Source of the DNA: Cohnella sp. GbtcB17
Lineage (GTDB): Bacteria; Bacillota; Bacilli; Paenibacillales; Paenibacillaceae
Assembly: GCF_019091135.1 (NCBI RefSeq)
Contig: NZ_JAGXJW010000002.1
Span: 186,001 to 250,000 of the forward strand
Length of the DNA stretch: 64,000 nucleotides
Direction of reading: 5' to 3'
Shown one piece after another: positions 1 to 9,311 of the stretch; positions within the stretch are counted from its first letter, which is position 1, and the number at the start of each line of letters is the position of its first letter. The translations under genes were made by a program, and so were the position numbers. The notes under the pieces are model-generated. The model was not told where the DNA came from. It saw only the letters and a program-made list of their open reading frames with translations, and did no database searches.

Positions 1-3000
1 TTGGACGTATCGACGCGCGTCTTGGTCAACGTCATGTCCAGGTACAGATCGAGCGTTTGACCGCCTGCCAGACGTTGCAGCTGCGGAGCGCCTGGAGCAA
101 TGGATGCACCCAGCTTCTCCACGCCTAGCGTAATCTTTACCGATCCGCCATCCGCGACCAGTTGCCGATCATCGGCCGTGTAGACGTTTTGCGTATCTGC
201 GAACAGATCGTTGAGCCCGTCCACGACAACGCTTGGCGTGTCGCCTTTGATTTCCACCGCGCTGTTCTTGCTGCCTCTCGGCAGTACGATGAGCCGTGGG
301 CTGAAGTCGTAATCCTGATCCTTCACCGTCACGGCGACCGTAATGATCTGATCGTCCTTGGTGACGACCAGGTTGTAAGTGCCGTTCGACACGCCAGTTA
401 CCTTGAAGCGTCCGCTGGCATCCGTCGCCGCGGTCGAACCGATCTGAACGTTGCCCTTCATCACCTTTACGGTCGCTCCGGCGCTGAAGTTCGAATCCGG
501 CGTGTCGTCTACTACCGTGCCGAGCACGCTGTAGGTGCCGTTGATTGTGAAAAAGATCGTTTTCGCCTCGCCGGCCGGTACGCTGCCGCTTGCCTTCACG
601 CGAACCTTGACCGTGTGCTCGCCGCTCAGGATCGGCGGACTCGCCGGGTTGTAGGCGATCCAGTTGCCGTCGTCGATCGCGTACTCCATCTTGTCGTCGA
701 TACCGGTAATGACGTTGGTTACGTCATTGGCCGATACCGTCGGTGCCGCAGGCGGGTTGGTCGTGAAGATGATGACCTTCTCCTCACCTGCCGGTGCGTT
801 TCCAGTTGCCTTTACGCGAACCTTAACCGTGTGCTCGCCGCTCAGGACCGGTGGGTTTTCCGAGTCATATGGCACCCAAGATCCGTCGTCGATCTGATAC
901 TCCATCGTGCTATTAATGCCCGTAATCACGTTAGCCGCGTCGTCCGCCGACACCGTCGGTGCCGCAGGCGGATTTGGCGTGAACGTGATCGTCTTCTCCT
1001 CGCCCGCCGGCACGTTGCCGTTTGCCTTTACGCGAACCTTAACCGTGTGCTCGCCGTTCAGAACCGGCGGGTTTTCCGAGTCATACGGCACCCACGCTCC
1101 GCCGTCGATTTGATATTCCATCGTGCTATTGATGCCGGTGATCACATTAGCCGCGTCGTCCGCCGACACCGTCGGCGCCGCAGGCGGATTCGGCGTGAAC
1201 GTGATCGTCTTTTCCTCGCCTGCCGGTACGTTGCCGTTTGCCTTTACGCGAACCTTAACCGTGTGTTCGCCGCTCAGGACCGGTGGGCTTTCCGAGTCAT
1301 ATGGCAACCACGCTCCGCCGTCGACCTGATACTCCATCGTGCTATTGATGCCGGTGATCACATTAGCCGCGTCGTCCGCCGACACCGTCGGTGCCGCAGG
1401 CGGATTCGGCGTGAACGTGATCGTCTTTTCCTCGCCCGCCGGCACGTTGCCGCTTGCCTTCACGCGAACTTTGACCGTGTGCTCGCCGCTCAGGAACGGT
1501 GGGTTCTCCGAGTCATATGGCACCCACGCTCCGCCGTCGATTTGATACTCCATCGTGGCATTGATGCCCGTAATCACGTTAGCCGCGTCGTCCGCCGACA
1601 CCGTCGGTGCCGCAGGCGGATTCGGCGTGAACGTGATCGTCTTTTCCTCGCCCGCCGGCACGTTGCCGCTTGCCTTCACGCGAACTTTGACCGTGTGCTC
1701 GCCGCTCAGGAACGGTGGGTTTTCCGAGTCATACGCCACCCAAGCTCCGCCGTCGATCAGGTACTCCATCGTGGCATTGATGCCAGTAATCACGTTGGCC
1801 GCGTCGTCCGCCGATACCGTCGGTGCAGCAGGCGGATTCGGTGTAAAGTTCAGCGTCGTCGTATCCCCGGCCGGCTTGTCAGCACCGGAATCCGCCGCCA
1901 CGCGCACGAGCACCGTAGCCGTGCCCGGGAATACCGGTGGGTTGCCACTATCGTATGCCGTCCATGGCCCGCCGTTTAACGCATACTCCATCGCCGAGGT
2001 AGCGCCGACGATCGTATTCGAATCGTTATCCGTCGTTACATTCGGCGCACCAGGCTTCGGCTCGGACGTCACGACCGCTGTCGTATCGCCGAAGCGAACC
2101 GTCTTGCCGTCTGTATCGACCTCCGCCACGCCGATCGCATCCTCATCGTTCGCAGAAATCAGCCCATCGCTTGGCAGCTCGTCATAAGACGTCAGCGTAT
2201 CGCCTACTTTGGGAACGACTACCGTGCCGCTGCCGAAGTTAAAGTACACCAGCTTATGTCCATCCGGCAACGTCTCATTGATTTCGATCTTCGTCTTGCC
2301 GTCACGGCTTGCACCGCTCGGGTCGCCGGATATCACCGTCAAGCCCGATGCCGCTATCGGCGTCGTATCGTTAACCGTGATCGTCATCGTCTGGGTCGAT
2401 CCTACGCTGAAATGGAACGTTAACGTCGTCGTACCGACTGCCTGAGACGCTAAATAACTCTTCTTGATCGTAACCGTCGAGCCGCTGACCATATAATCGG
2501 TGCCGGGGTTGAGCGAATTCGTTACATTTTTAATGCTGGACAGTTCATTGCCGTTCAACGTCATGTTCGTTGTAACATCCTCATAGTGCCCCGCCGACGT
2601 ATTCGCCGTATTCAGATCGAACGTCGCCGTCGTGGGGCTGATCGTGCTGTTCAACGGCGCCGCTTCGTTAACTGTGATCTTGTATAACTTGGTCGATCCG
2701 TCCGCGGCGGTAACCATGACATTGATCAACGTGGACCCATCGGACTCCAGCGTGATCGTCCGTGCGCTGCCGCTTGTCGTGGACTCGCCGTGGACCGTCA
2801 CGGTAGCGCCGCTGTCCGCTACCGTCGGCGTCACGTCAATCGACGCCGTCCCGTACGGTACAGTGACGGTGTAATCCTTCGTGCCCGCAGCGAATGTCAA
2901 CGTGCCTGGCGACACCGTGAGGTTGCTCAGATCCGCGTTGTCGCTTGGCGCATTGACCGTCACGGCCACCGCATTGCTCTTGGCCGTCGCCGTCTTATTC

Positions 3001-6000
3001 CCCGTCGCGCTGTTGTTCGTGTTGGTGACGACGACATAATAATAGGTCGTTCCTGCCGAGGTCGTCGGCGCTTCGAACGAATCGCCTGTCTCTCCAGGAA
3101 TGATCGTACCTCCATCGTTGCTGTTCGTCGTGCTGCTATACCATTGGTAGCTTAACGTTCCTGCATCGCTTTTTGTGGCGGCCACCGTCAAAATCGGTTT
3201 TGTGGCCCCCACATTCACCGTAGCCCCGGACGGCTGGGTCCCGATCGAAGGCGTCTCTGCATGGATCGCAGCCGTCTCGTTTACCGTGATCGTATACCGC
3301 TTCGTCGCCGTGCCATTGGCAGCCGTGACATCGACGGGAATCACGGTCAAACCATCCTCGTCCAACGTGACGCTGACCGCATTGCCGCTGACCGCGGACT
3401 CGTCATCAACCGTCACAGTTGCGCCGCTGTCCGCTACTGTTGGCGTCACGTTGATCGATGTCGTTCCGTACGGAACGTTCACGGTGTAAGTCTCCGTATT
3501 CGAATCGAATGTCAACGAGCCCGGATTTACCGTCAGATTGCTGAGGTAAGCATTATCGCTAAGCGGTGCTGCAGTCGTCGTAAAATCTTTGCTGCCGACG
3601 AGGCTTTCGTTCCCCGCACTGTCTTTAGCCACAATGTAGGCATAGTAATGGGTGCCTGCCGTCAATCCCGTTATGTTAAACGACTTGGACACTGCAGCGG
3701 TAGCCGCGCCATTGTCCGACTTGAATGCCGGTGCTCCCAAGTCGTCTTGGCCGGCAACCACCTGTGCAGCGGTAGGCGGCGTCGCGCTTGTCGTCAACAC
3801 GTAATACAGCGTTGCATTTTCGTCGCTTGTTCCTTTTAAGGCTGCATCGGTCTGGGTAATCCCTGAGACGTCTATTCCCGATAAGACAGGGAGTGTCGTA
3901 TCTCCTGCCGGCAGTCTGATGTTAGCCAGCGTAATATCGTCAAAGGCATGCCCTTTGAATCCGCCGTCTTGCGCTGTAACGGTGAAGCTAGTAATTCCTT
4001 GGAACTTTGTGGAATCCGCACTCGCGGACACGTCGACAGTAATCGGAATAAAATCCGACCCTGGCGTATTAATGACTGGCGTAGTGAAGATACCGCCTTT
4101 GTTGGAAGTGAAAATGAGCTTATCATTGTTCGCGCCTTCGTAATCCACGATGTTCATGGATAACAGATCAAATAATTTGCCGCCCTGAACCGTGAAGGTA
4201 ATGGAACTCTCGTCGCAGTTGCATTCATCGCCATAATTGGTGGCTAACGATTCGGTGCCGTTGTTCGCGTCTGCCGCTAATTCAAAGTTGCTTTCCAATG
4301 ATTTTTCGACCGAATTCGCGACAAGCGTCTCGCCGCCCTTCGTCTGTGAGACCGTCTTGGTTCCGAATCCGGTGACGTTGGCTTCATAATCAAATACCGT
4401 AGCAGGATCCGCCCCGGCCGCCCGATGGATTGTTACCGCATAGTAGATGGATTTATTGACATCGCTGGTATCGATCTGGATGTACGCAGTCGCCGATCCG
4501 CCCTCCGGCAGGTTCAAAGACGCAATTTCGAAACCTCCGTTGTTTGTTCCTGCATAATCCGGATCGTCGTAGAACCAGACTTTTGCGCTGCTGTCGGAGG
4601 GCACGATGTCTGCCTTGTCCAGCTTCGTGACGCTGTTCTCCACGTTGATCGACCACGTGATCGGATCCGCAGCTGTGCCTGTCCCACCTCCGGGAGAAGT
4701 ATCCGTTTGACCGAGTACGCTTGCCAGCGATGGACCGTCGCCGACCGTCCCCGGCTCGGACTCATACGCGCCGATATCGACGTAATCGCCTTGTATACGT
4801 ATCTTGCCGTCCAGATCTACGGTGCCGATGACCTTCTTGTCGTCGCCCTGATCGATCGCATCCGTAGCCGTGTTCGCCAGATGGAAGTCTCCGCTTGCGG
4901 CGTCGACGAATGGCGAACCCGTGTACAGGTTGTTGCTGTCCTGGGTCGGAGCTGCACCACCATCATTGTAGAAGGCATCTTCGAATGTCGTGACCGTCCG
5001 GCCCTCTACTTTGTTGTCAATGACCAGATTGTTGTAAAAGTCAACGGAGCTGCCTCCCATCTGGAACACGTATCCAACCGGACCGAACGCCTCCCCGATT
5101 CCGGCATTGGATACGGTGTTGTTGTAGAACGTGTTGTTGACAACCTTCAGACGGTAATCCATGAAACCGCCGATCACGCCGCCGTAAGCATTGCTGGTCG
5201 TGCTGCTCGTTGTCTTGTTGTTATAGAACACTGAGTTGGCGATCTCGCTGTTCTGGGCATATAGGCCGACAAATACGACGGCTTGATTTGGCGATCCGTC
5301 AGTAGTGAATGCATGCAATTCATTGTTCGCAAACAGGACCCGATCCATATGAATCTCATAAGGAGGTTTATCCAGGCCGAGTGACGCGATTGAGGTATTA
5401 AATTTTGAAGTCATCTTGTTATGATCGAATTCAACATTGCTGATATTGATTGTTTGGTAGTTGTAGCCGCCAATCATCAGCGCCGAGCCCCAGCCATTGT
5501 AATCACCCGCGAGATCGTTCAGATCAAATCCGGTGAACCGAATGTCGGAGAGGCTGAACGTACCCTGACCGGTCGCAAATAGACCGATGTATCCGTTACC
5601 GTCCACGGTGATGGCCGGCTTGCCCTCCGAATCCGTAAGTCCTGTCAGCTTAAAGTTCGTCGAATGATCGCCGACCGTCGCGCTTTTCCAATCCGAATTG
5701 CCGCCCGGCTCGCGTACCGCTAGATTAGACTGCAGCGTGATCGTCTGCCCCGCCAGCGCCGGATCGAACACGACCTGGCCGTCAGCCACGGCGCCTGCCT
5801 GCGCGATCGCCCAACGCAGCGAGCCTTCGCCGTCGTCGTGCGTGTTGACGACGGTGAAGGTGGTGCTGCCTGGGCCGCCGCCCGGCTTCGCCAGCACGAC
5901 TTTGGCATTGTCGCTGCCTACAACGTAAAATTTGCCGTCCTTAAAATAGACATCATAAAGCATGCTGCCCGCTATGCCAAGCTCCTGTTCGGAGACGGAA

Positions 6001-7853
6001 GTCCAGTTCTCGGCATCGGTCGAATAGTAGACTTCGGGATGAACGTTGTTGTCGTCGTCATAACCCGTTCCGACGACGACAAAGTAACCCTCACCGTAGA
6101 CCATGCTGCCCAGCTCGGAATACGCAGGATCGATCTCGTGCTCTGTCCACGTCATCGGGCCCCCGGTCGGCGCGTCTGCCGACGACAGCGCCTTGGGCAC
6201 TCCCGTGTTCCCGTCCACAGCGGTCAATACATATTTGGAGCCGTCGAATGCAATATCTCCAAAGCTATAATAAGAATTCGTAACATAGTCGTCCAAAGAA
6301 CTGATATGGGTCCAATTAGCTCCGCTCGAAGCCGTCATCCAAACGCCGCCATAACCAAAGACGAAGAACATGCCGTTGGCATAGCCAAGGTTCATTGCGG
6401 AGGCGCCGTCTAATTCCGCCTCCAAAGACCAACTGATTCCATCCAGAGAAGTCAGCACATCGTCGCCGTCAGTCACCGCCACAAATACGCCGTCACCGTA
6501 CTCCAGTCCGACAACTTTGCCGGAAGCGCCAGCCGGCAGATCGTATGTCGCCCAGTTGACGCCGTCTATGCTTGAGCCAAGCTTGGAGCCGCCGGCGACG
6601 AACCGCCCCTCGCCGTATACAACTTTAGAGAAGGCATATTGAGAAGGCAGCGCTAATGATGGAGCTAGCTGGTTAAAGCCTATCTCGGAAGTAAGCAAGC
6701 CGCCGTCGGCGCTTTCATTGCCATTTGAAGGCACTGCTTCGCCGACGGCCGCCCATTTGCCGTCTCCGCTTGCAACGCCTTTCAAGTCGATTTCGATTTT
6801 CTGCCATTTGTTGCCATCTGAAGTCACAAGCAAGCTATTCAACGCCGCCGTCACCATGACGATGCTCGTCCCGTTGGAGGCGAACGACATGATCGAAATG
6901 TTCGATACCTTGGCCGACGGCGTCCAATTCACGCCGTTGTCCGTGGAAATATCCAGCTTTCCTGCTTTGCCGTAACGATATAATGCAGATCCGGATTGGC
7001 CCACCCCAATCGTGCCGTCGAATGAAGCCGTTCGCGCGAAGCTGACGCCATCCGAGCTCATATACCCTTCTTGCCAATTATAGTTCGCGTACAACTGGTT
7101 ATTGTAAATGGAAAATTCAAGGGAACCGTCGCTGAGGATTGCTGTAGCAAATGCAGTCGTCCAACTCGACCCGGTCGTCGAATAGGCATAGCCCGTAAAC
7201 AAATTGGTGGATGCAATATATTTCCCTTTAAACTTAACAAAGTCTACTAAATAGAAGGCACTTGAACTGCTTGAACCGCTTTTTACAAATCGGGGAATAT
7301 TGCCCCATTGGCCCCATGTCTCTCCGTCCGCAGAGCGCAAAATGATGCCCTGATCCTGATTGTTATTCCCGTTCCAGGTTGCGCCTGCCACGTAAAACGC
7401 CGCATCCTCGGCAACATACCGGACTTTTTGCAGCGTACTTCCGGTGACGGAGTGCTCCGTCCAGGACAATCCGTCGGGAGATTCGATCAGTTTGGCAAGA
7501 GCTGTTCCAGACGAACGATCAGTGCCTACCGCCACATATTTCCCGCCGCCGTAAGCGACGCTCCTCCAGTCGGCTTTATCGAGAGACGCCGGCAAGACGA
7601 TGCGCGTCCAATTCAATCCGTCTTCGGATCGGACTACGCGTCCTTTTGCGCCCACCGCCACGTAAGCGCCGTCGCCGTTGCTATTCTCGCCGTAAACGAC
7701 GCTTGCCAAGCTGCCATCTATATTTGACGCACTCGCGGACTCTACGATGAGTCCAGGGCTGTCCGCATGCGCGGCGCTCAAATGAAGCTGAGGAAAAATC
7801 AGACACAACAATAACAAACCAATCAAGTGTCTGCGCGCAGCCAAAATATTCAT
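1..7853 (-). CDS. Giant secreted multidomain surface protein (C-terminus outside window)
   Basis: A stop-free minus-strand frame runs from an ATG at 7853, behind an AGGAGG site, off the left edge (about 2,617 codons seen). Residues 1-30 are a signal peptide ending near AHA. Residues 30-650 contain repeated VAYGxGKYVAVG/SxDGxxW motifs typical of BNR/kelch-like beta-propellers. Residues 664-1020 start with a GEGSLRWAI motif and read as a right-handed beta-helix. Further on come a repeat domain shared with the SLH protein at 41308 (about 1040), an FN3-like domain (about 1320), two cadherin-like sandwich domains (about 1430 and 1636) with an Ig-like domain between them, a CBM_X2-like domain (about 1733-1830), the 72-residue repeats and a carboxypeptidase-regulatory-like fold. 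The role is inferred to be cell-surface adhesion or polysaccharide binding; the anchor would lie outside the window. No neighbour suggests an operon. Confidence 0.9.
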   Translation of the reverse strand, partial: MNILAARRHLIGLLLLCLIFPQLHLSAAHADSPGLIVESASASNIDGSLASVVYGENSNGDGAYVAVGAKGRVVRSEDGLNWTRIVLPASLDKADWRSVAYGGGKYVAVGTDRSSGTALAKLIESPDGLSWTEHSVTGSTLQKVRYVAEDAAFYVAGATWNGNNNQDQGIILRSADGETWGQWGNIPRFVKSGSSSSSAFYLVDFVKFKGKYIASTNLFTGYAYSTTGSSWTTAFATAILSDGSLEFSIYNNQLYANYNWQEGYMSSDGVSFARTASFDGTIGVGQSGSALYRYGKAGKLDISTDNGVNWTPSAKVSNISIMSFASNGTSIVMVTAALNSLLVTSDGNKWQKIEIDLKGVASGDGKWAAVGEAVPSNGNESADGGLLTSEIGFNQLAPSLALPSQYAFSKVVYGEGRFVAGGSKLGSSIDGVNWATYDLPAGASGKVVGLEYGDGVFVAVTDGDDVLTSLDGISWSLEAELDGASAMNLGYANGMFFVFGYGGVWMTASSGANWTHISSLDDYVTNSYYSFGDIAFDGSKYVLTAVDGNTGVPKALSSADAPTGGPMTWTEHEIDPAYSELGSMVYGEGYFVVVGTGYDDDNNVHPEVYYSTDAENWTSVSEQELGIAGSMLYDVYFKDGKFYVVGSDNAKVVLAKPGGGPGSTTFTVVNTHDDGEGSLRWAIAQAGAVADGQVVFDPALAGQTITLQSNLAVREPGGNSDWKSATVGDHSTNFKLTGLTDSEGKPAITVDGNGYIGLFATGQGTFSLSDIRFTGFDLNDLAGDYNGWGSALMIGGYNYQTINISNVEFDHNKMTSKFNTSIASLGLDKPPYEIHMDRVLFANNELHAFTTDGSPNQAVVFVGLYAQNSEIANSVFYNNKTTSSTTSNAYGGVIGGFMDYRLKVVNNTFYNNTVSNAGIGEAFGPVGYVFQMGGSSVDFYNNLVIDNKVEGRTVTTFEDAFYNDGGAAPTQDSNNLYTGSPFVDAASGDFHLANTATDAIDQGDDKKVIGTVDLDGKIRIQGDYVDIGAYESEPGTVGDGPSLASVLGQTDTSPGGGTGTAADPITWSINVENSVTKLDKADIVPSDSSAKVWFYDDPDYAGTNNGGFEIASLNLPEGGSATAYIQIDTSDVNKSIYYAVTIHRAAGADPATVFDYEANVTGFGTKTVSQTKGGETLVANSVEKSLESNFELAADANNGTESLATNYGDECNCDESSITFTVQGGKLFDLLSMNIVDYEGANNDKLIFTSNKGGIFTTPVINTPGSDFIPITVDVSASADSTKFQGITSFTVTAQDGGFKGHAFDDITLANIRLPAGDTTLPVLSGIDVSGITQTDAALKGTSDENATLYYVLTTSATPPTAAQVVAGQDDLGAPAFKSDNGAATAAVSKSFNITGLTAGTHYYAYIVAKDSAGNESLVGSKDFTTTAAPLSDNAYLSNLTVNPGSLTFDSNTETYTVNVPYGTTSINVTPTVADSGATVTVDDESAVSGNAVSVTLDEDGLTVIPVDVTAANGTATKRYTITVNETAAIHAETPSIGTQPSGATVNVGATKPILTVAATKSDAGTLSYQWYSSTTNSNDGGTIIPGETGDSFEAPTTSAGTTYYYVVVTNTNNSATGNKTATAKSNAVAVTVNAPSDNADLSNLTVSPGTLTFAAGTKDYTVTVPYGTASIDVTPTVADSGATVTVHGESTTSGSARTITLESDGSTLINVMVTAADGSTKLYKITVNEAAPLNSTISPTTATFDLNTANTSAGHYEDVTTNMTLNGNELSSIKNVTNSLNPGTDYMVSGSTVTIKKSYLASQAVGTTTLTFHFSVGSTQTMTITVNDTTPIAASGLTVISGDPSGASRDGKTKIEINETLPDGHKLVYFNFGSGTVVVPKVGDTLTSYDELPSDGLISANDEDAIGVAEVDTDGKTVRFGDTTAVVTSEPKPGAPNVTTDNDSNTIVGATSAMEYALNGGPWTAYDSGNPPVFPGTATVLVRVAADSGADKPAGDTTTLNFTPNPPAAPTVSADDAANVITGINATMEYLIDGGAWVAYDSENPPFLSGEHTVKVRVKASGNVPAGEEKTITFTPNPPAAPTVSADDAANVITGINATMEYQIDGGAWVPYDSENPPFLSGEHTVKVRVKASGNVPAGEEKTITFTPNPPAAPTVSADDAANVITGINSTMEYQVDGGAWLPYDSESPPVLSGEHTVKVRVKANGNVPAGEEKTITFTPNPPAAPTVSADDAANVITGINSTMEYQIDGGAWVPYDSENPPVLNGEHTVKVRVKANGNVPAGEEKTITFTPNPPAAPTVSADDAANVITGINSTMEYQIDDGSWVPYDSENPPVLSGEHTVKVRVKATGNAPAGEEKVIIFTTNPPAAPTVSANDVTNVITGIDDKMEYAIDDGNWIAYNPASPPILSGEHTVKVRVKASGSVPAGEAKTIFFTINGTYSVLGTVVDDTPDSNFSAGATVKVMKGNVQIGSTAATDASGRFKVTGVSNGTYNLVVTKDDQIITVAVTVKDQDYDFSPRLIVLPRGSKNSAVEIKGDTPSVVVDGLNDLFADTQNVYTADDRQLVADGGSVKITLGVEKLGASIAPGAPQLQRLAGGQTLDLYLDMTLTKTRVDTS
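580..2060 (-). repeat. Tandem 216-bp coding repeats (72-residue DUF4073-like units)
   Basis: Seven consecutive units with a period of 216 bp lie inside the giant surface-protein gene. Equivalent positions fall near 682, 898, 1114, 1330, 1546, 1762 and 1981. Each unit encodes a segment with the core motifs MEYxIDGGAWVxYDSENPP and HTVKVRVKA, followed by PAGEEKTITFTPNPPAAP. The four or five central units are almost identical in DNA, while the two end units have diverged. This fits recent unequal recombination. The domain assignment to a DUF4073-like family is from memory of the motif. Confidence 0.85.
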
Positions 7854-8022
7854 GATTGTCCTCCTCGGTATTCCAAGCTGAATAGCTTAAAGACATAAAC
7901 TATAAAGAATATACTAAATGGTAATTAACAAACGCTTAACAGGCGTGATAGCGCATTCATCGCCCACATCTGCTACAATACGATTGATCCAAATTCACGC
8001 ATCGACATCGGAGGATGAGCAC

Positions 8023-9006
8023 ATGAACTTACGTCCGCTCGGCAAAACGGGCTTGCAGGTTAGCGAGGTCAGCTTCGGTACGTGGGCGATCGGGGGCTCA
8101 TGGGGGCAGACGAACAACGCCGAGTCGCTCCGCGCCTTGGACAGGGCGATGGACGAAGGCGTCAACTTTTTCGATACGGCCGATGTGTACGGCGACGGCA
8201 AGAGCGAGCGGCTGCTCGCCCGCGCCACGAAGGGCAAGGAAGACAAGATCCACATTGCCACGAAGTTCTGCCGTCAGGGCGACATTCACGACCCGCAGAC
8301 TTATTCGGAGCAGCGGGTGCGCCAGTGGTGCGAGGACAGCCTGAAGCGGCTGGAGCGCGAGACGATCGATCTGTACCAGATCCACTGCGCGCCGTTCGAG
8401 ATCCTGAAGCAGGGCGCCGTGTTCGAGGTGCTGGACAAGCTGCAGCAAGAAGGCAAGATCCGCGCCTACGGCGTCAGCGTCGAGACCGTGGAGGAAGGCT
8501 TGTTCTGTCTGGAAAAATCGGGCGTGCAGGCGCTGCAAATTATATTCAACATTTTCCGGCAGAAGCCGATCGCGGAGCTCCTCCCTCGTGCCGCCGAGCG
8601 CGGTGTCGGCCTGCTCGTCCGACTGCCGCTCGCCAGCGGTCTGTTGACCGGCAAGTTTAAGGCGGATGCTTCCTTCGAGCCCGAGGACCATCGCAGCTTC
8701 AACCAGAACGGCGAAGCCTTTAACGTCGGCGAGACGTTCGCGGGCCTCCCCTTCGCCAAAGGGGTAGAGCTCGCGTCGCAGCTCGGCTGGATCGCCGAAG
8801 GCCGCGGCAACATGACGCGCGCCTCGCTTCGCTGGCTGCTCGATTTCAAAGAGATCACTTGCGTGATTCCGGGGTTCAAGAACGTACGTCAAGTCGAGGA
8901 CAATCTCGGCGTGCTGGCCACGAAGCCTTTCAGTGCGGAAGAGCACGAGCGGTTGCGGGCGTTTTACCGGGAGCAGGTCAGCGAACATATTCGGGGCGCT
9001 TACTAA
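8023..9006 (+). CDS. Aldo/keto reductase
   Basis: The gene encodes a 327-residue NAD(P)H-dependent aldo/keto reductase, predicted to reduce carbonyl substrates in the cytoplasm; the substrate cannot be told from sequence. The family tetrad is visible: Asp51 and Tyr56 in FFDTADVYG, Lys81 in IATKF and His121 in LYQIH. The N-terminus MNLRPLGKTGLQVSEVSFGT is typical of the family. I chose the ATG at 8023 because GGAGGATGAGCAC precedes it, although the frame stays open upstream to 7918. It stands alone, divergent from the giant surface gene, and ends at a strong terminator. Confidence 0.93.
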   Translation: MNLRPLGKTGLQVSEVSFGTWAIGGSWGQTNNAESLRALDRAMDEGVNFFDTADVYGDGKSERLLARATKGKEDKIHIATKFCRQGDIHDPQTYSEQRVRQWCEDSLKRLERETIDLYQIHCAPFEILKQGAVFEVLDKLQQEGKIRAYGVSVETVEEGLFCLEKSGVQALQIIFNIFRQKPIAELLPRAAERGVGLLVRLPLASGLLTGKFKADASFEPEDHRSFNQNGEAFNVGETFAGLPFAKGVELASQLGWIAEGRGNMTRASLRWLLDFKEITCVIPGFKNVRQVEDNLGVLATKPFSAEEHERLRAFYREQVSEHIRGAY

Positions 9007-9032
9007 AGCTAGATCGGAATAGGCGCTCATAA

Positions 9033-9070
9033 AGCAGCGGATCCCCACACGGAGGATCCGCTGCTTTCAT
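9033..9070 (+). terminator. Rho-independent terminator after the aldo/keto reductase
   Basis: A perfect 12-bp inverted repeat, AGCAGCGGATCC / GGATCCGCTGCT (9033-9044 and 9053-9064), is followed by TTTCATTTT. It may also serve the small minus-strand gene that ends at 9079. Confidence 0.8.
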
Positions 9071-9078
9071 TTTCATGA

Positions 9079-9204
9079 CTAGTCGATGCGATTCCGTCCC
9101 TCCAGCTCTTTGACTCGCTCCTCTAACTGAGCGATTCTTTTATTCATTTTGCCGATAGTCGGAACGCCAAAGACAAGGATTATAATAAACAATACCACAG
9201 CCAC
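9079..9204 (-). CDS. 41-residue membrane microprotein with a charged helix
   Basis: This short gene starts at a GTG preceded by GGGAGGTG at good spacing. The product has one hydrophobic N-terminal segment (residues 2-15, rich in V, I, L and F), then Gly-Val-Pro, then a charged amphipathic helix (KRIAQLEERVKELEG) that looks like a short coiled coil. It is therefore probably a single-pass membrane peptide with a cytoplasmic coiled-coil tail. It lies between two terminators and is transcribed alone. I do not recognise a family and the function is unknown. The ribosome binding site and the sensible composition are the main support. Confidence 0.6.
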   Translation of the reverse strand: MAVVLFIIILVFGVPTIGKMNKRIAQLEERVKELEGRNRID

Positions 9205-9254
9205 TCGCAACACCTCCCTCTCGGATTGATTGGCCGCGCAGTCGTATCTTTTCA

Positions 9255-9296
9255 TAAATGAAAACAGAGCCTAGACGATATACGTCTTAGCTCTGC
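9255..9296 (-). terminator. Terminator of the MetX-like hydrolase gene
   Basis: Read on the minus strand, AGAGCTAAGACG pairs with CGTCTAGGCTCT (9266-9277 and 9283-9294) around a 5-base loop, and GTTTTCATTT follows. It lies just beyond the stop of the gene ending at 9312. Confidence 0.75.
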
Positions 9297-9311
9297 GTTC
9301 GTTCCGCCTTG

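Noticed and set aside
580-2060. A CRISPR-like repeat array
   Set aside because: The 216-bp units are coding, have no spacers and encode a protein domain.
162-3839. Long plus-strand frames (605 and 210 residues, and several of about 70 residues)
   Set aside because: They are antisense shadows of the giant surface gene; their arrangement follows the 216-bp repeats, and they have Arg- or Ser-rich composition.
8082-9048. Overlapping frames on both strands in the aldo/keto reductase gene
   Set aside because: Arg/Ala-rich composition and no ribosome binding sites; the reductase frame has all family motifs.
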